6,888 bases of DNA from Holophagales bacterium UBA5066 (GTDB lineage Bacteria > Acidobacteriota > Thermoanaerobaculia > UBA5066): the NCBI GenBank assembly GCA_002414905.1, contig DIAY01000171.1, positions 15,698-22,585 of the forward strand, given 5' to 3'. Under the pieces are notes generated by a model, which worked only from the letters and a program-made list of their open reading frames with translations, searched no databases and was not told the origin of the DNA. The translations under genes and the position numbers were made by a program. Shown here piece after piece: positions 5,600 through 6,888 of the stretch. The stretch's first letter is position 1, and each line of letters begins with the position of its first letter.

Positions 5600-5619
5600 G
5601 GCGCGCCCCCTGACGCGCC
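5600..5619 (+). other. Hairpin in the rsgA leader
   Basis: GGCGCG (5600-5605) and CGCGCC (5614-5619) pair over an 8-nt loop. No T-tract follows. It sits in the middle of the 210-nt gap between the cassette and rsgA, about 100 nt before the rsgA start. I see no further gene or a convincing promoter in that gap. It may be leader RNA structure or chance pairing in GC-rich sequence. Confidence 0.3.
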
Positions 5620-5706
5620 GGTGATCGAGACGGGCGACGTGCCCGGCGATGTTGTTTGTCGCCGCGCAGCCCGCCTCTCCCCTCCCGTCCACGACCTTTT
5701 CGCCAC

Positions 5707-5711
5707 GGAGG
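5707..5711 (+). promoter_or_regulatory. Shine-Dalgarno site deciding the rsgA start
   Basis: GGAGG lies 6 nt before the ATG at 5718. The in-frame ATG at 5649 has no such site, and the 23 residues it would add are low-complexity and unlike the family. The 5718 start is therefore preferred. Confidence 0.75.
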
Positions 5712-5717
5712 CCTGTC

Positions 5718-6755
5718 ATGCCCCTGACCCGATTCGGGTGGGATCCTGAGCTGGAAGCCCTGTTCGAAACCTGCGCGCGCGAGGGGCTCGTCCCCGGCCG
5801 CGTCCTGACCGCGACACGCGAGAGCTACCGCCTCGCCACGCCGCACGGTGAGCTCGCCGCCGAGCTCTCCGGCCGCCTCCGATTCGCCTCCGACTCTCCC
5901 ACCGACCTTCCCTCCGTCGGCGACTGGGTCGCCGCCCGGGTCTACTCCGGAGACGGGCTCGCTATCGTCGACGCCGTCCTGCCACGTCGCACGGCGCTCC
6001 TCCGCCGCGCGGCCGGCCGGCGCGACGAGGCGCAGCTTCTCGCCGCGAATGTGGACCTCCTCCTCGTGGCGGCGCCGCTCGACGGCGACCTTCGCGCCCG
6101 GCGCATCGAACGCTTCCTCGCACTCGCACGCGAGGCGGGCGTGCCGCCCGCCGTCGTCCTGACGAAATCGGATCTCGCGACCGACCCGGACGCCGCCGTC
6201 GCCGCCGCGCGCGCCGTGGCGGGCGAGGCCCCGGTCGTGGCGGTGAGCGCCCGGACGGGTGCGGGCCTCGACGCGCTCGCGCCGCTTCTCTTGCCGCGCC
6301 GGACGGCCGCTCTCCTCGGCCCCTCGGGCGCCGGCAAGTCCTCGCTCCTCAATGCCCTTCTCGGCGAGACGCGCCAGGCGACGCTCGAGGTCCGCGAGCG
6401 CGACCTCCGCGGCCGCCATGCCACGACGCATCGGGAGCTCTTCGCCCTCCCGTCGGGTGCGCTCCTCGTCGACACGCCTGGCCTGCGCGAGCTGGCCCTC
6501 TGGGACGGCGCCGAGGGAGTCGCGGCGACGTTCGACGAGGTGGGCTCGCTCGCGGCCTCCTGCCGCTTCCGCGATTGCCGGCACGAAAAGGAGCCGGGCT
6601 GCGCCGTCCGCGAGGCCGCGACGAACGGCGAAATCGACGAGTCCCGCCTTCGAGCCTACGAGAAGCTCCGCCGCGAGGAAGAGGCTCAGGAGATGCGCCG
6701 TGCCCTCGGACCCGCCCGCGCCGAGCGCCTCCGCTGGAAACACATCATGGGATGA
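5718..6755 (+). CDS. rsgA: Ribosome small-subunit-dependent GTPase A
   Basis: RsgA (YjeQ) is a cytosolic GTPase that binds the 30S subunit late in its assembly, checks the decoding centre and releases maturation factors on GTP hydrolysis. The 345-residue protein has all three expected parts. The N-terminal OB-fold (about 27-90) includes GRVLTATRESYRL and SVGDWVAARV. The circularly permuted GTPase domain follows in the order G4 TKSD (149-152), G5 VSARTGAG (176-183), G1 GPSGAGKSS (201-209), G2 RHATTHRE (233-240), G3 DTPG (252-255). The C-terminal zinc site uses C282, C287, H289 and C295, followed by AVREAATNGEIDESRLRAYEKL. G4-G5-G1-G2-G3 order is diagnostic. Length is normal and nothing is missing. 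It appears monocistronic, with a hairpin-terminated cassette upstream and a convergent gene downstream. Confidence 0.96.
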   Translation: MPLTRFGWDPELEALFETCAREGLVPGRVLTATRESYRLATPHGELAAELSGRLRFASDSPTDLPSVGDWVAARVYSGDGLAIVDAVLPRRTALLRRAAGRRDEAQLLAANVDLLLVAAPLDGDLRARRIERFLALAREAGVPPAVVLTKSDLATDPDAAVAAARAVAGEAPVVAVSARTGAGLDALAPLLLPRRTAALLGPSGAGKSSLLNALLGETRQATLEVRERDLRGRHATTHRELFALPSGALLVDTPGLRELALWDGAEGVAATFDEVGSLAASCRFRDCRHEKEPGCAVREAATNGEIDESRLRAYEKLRREEEAQEMRRALGPARAERLRWKHIMG

Positions 6756-6794
6756 GGCGGGGTCTGAGGCGGGGCCTGGCTTACGTTCTACACT

Positions 6795-6888
6795 CTACGG
6801 GCGTGCCGGGGGGGCTTCGGGGCCCCCGCCCCCCGCCCCCTGGCCGAGGGGCGCCAGCACGATGGCGAGCCCCGCGGCCGCGATGCCG
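6795..6888 (-). CDS. C-terminal end of a probable membrane protein (partial)
   Basis: The last 30 codons of a minus-strand frame enter from the right edge and stop at a TAG (6797-6795). The peptide begins GIAAAGLAIVLAPLG, which looks like a terminal transmembrane helix. It ends in a Gly/Pro/Ala-rich tail, GGGGPEAPPARP. All 16 leading codons end in G or C, as in the real genes of this window. The C-terminal helix would suit a small transporter of the DMT type or many other membrane proteins; the family cannot be named. It converges on rsgA, with 39 nt between the two stop codons. The glycine-rich tail is encoded by the G/C homopolymer stretch, so the exact end is sensitive to sequencing errors. 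Confidence 0.5.
   Translation of the reverse strand, partial: GIAAAGLAIVLAPLGQGAGGGGPEAPPARP
6810..6827. other. GC-only stem-loop in a homopolymeric G/C tract
   Basis: GGGGGC (6810-6815) and GCCCCC (6822-6827) pair over a 6-nt loop. The hairpin lies inside a stretch of G7 and several C5-C6 runs (6808-6840). It is 54 nt after the rsgA stop and could help stop transcription of rsgA, but no T-tract follows. It overlaps the end of the convergent partial gene. Confidence 0.35.

Noticed and set aside
5649..5717. Earlier ATG for rsgA
   Set aside because: It lacks a ribosome-binding site and adds a non-conserved segment, whereas GGAGG precedes the ATG at 5718.
5577..6743. Minus-strand open frame of 388 codons opposite rsgA
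   Set aside because: The plus strand carries every RsgA motif in order, while the antisense translation is Arg/Glu/Gly-rich without a recognisable domain.
1..6888. CRISPR array, tRNA/rRNA, insertion sequence or prophage
   Set aside because: I found no regularly spaced direct repeats, no tRNA-like cloverleaf, no transposase or integrase motifs, and no phage proteins on either strand.

Overview
This window comes from a very GC-rich bacterial chromosome. Nearly every third codon position in the real genes is G or C, and several long open frames on the opposite strand are only by-products of that composition. The genes are chromosomal and mostly housekeeping: a glycolytic mutase, a ribosome-assembly GTPase, a drug/metabolite-type exporter, a DUF255/YyaL protein and an ArsR-type repressor. 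There is no transposase, integrase, phage gene, CRISPR array, tRNA or rRNA. The base composition and gene types would suit an Acidobacteriota- or Myxococcota-like lineage, but this is a guess because nothing in the sequence fixes the taxon.

Layout, left to right. Positions 1-128 are a leader with a stem-loop, an 8-bp inverted repeat and a strong Shine-Dalgarno site in front of gpmA (129-875, +). A 161-nt gap follows, with a possible terminator and a weak promoter, then an ArsR/SmtB-family repressor (1037-1462, +) carrying a cysteine metal-binding motif. It converges on a two-gene minus-strand unit: a 768-residue DUF255 protein (4661 down to 2355), then an EamA-family transporter (2354 down to 1512) whose ATG directly follows the DUF255 stop codon.

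The 103-nt divergent intergenic region (4662-4764) holds a 14-bp perfect palindrome. It also serves a compact plus-strand pair: a 71-residue charged protein (4765-4980) overlapping by ATGA a 176-residue nucleotidyltransferase-fold protein (4977-5507). A stem-loop starting in the second stop codon closes the pair. After a 210-nt leader comes rsgA (5718-6755, +). The right edge holds the C-terminal end of a probable minus-strand membrane protein (6795-6888), convergent with rsgA.

Two items stand out. The first is the two-gene cassette, which has the architecture of a toxin-antitoxin or accessory defence module: a small charged partner, a GG...TxDxD nucleotidyltransferase, translational coupling, a private operator-like palindrome and a private terminator. 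The second is the DUF255 protein, which is longer than usual because a DsbD alpha-domain-like module with a C-x4-C pair is fused to its C-terminus, although no signal peptide is visible. The remaining genes show no obvious shared pathway.
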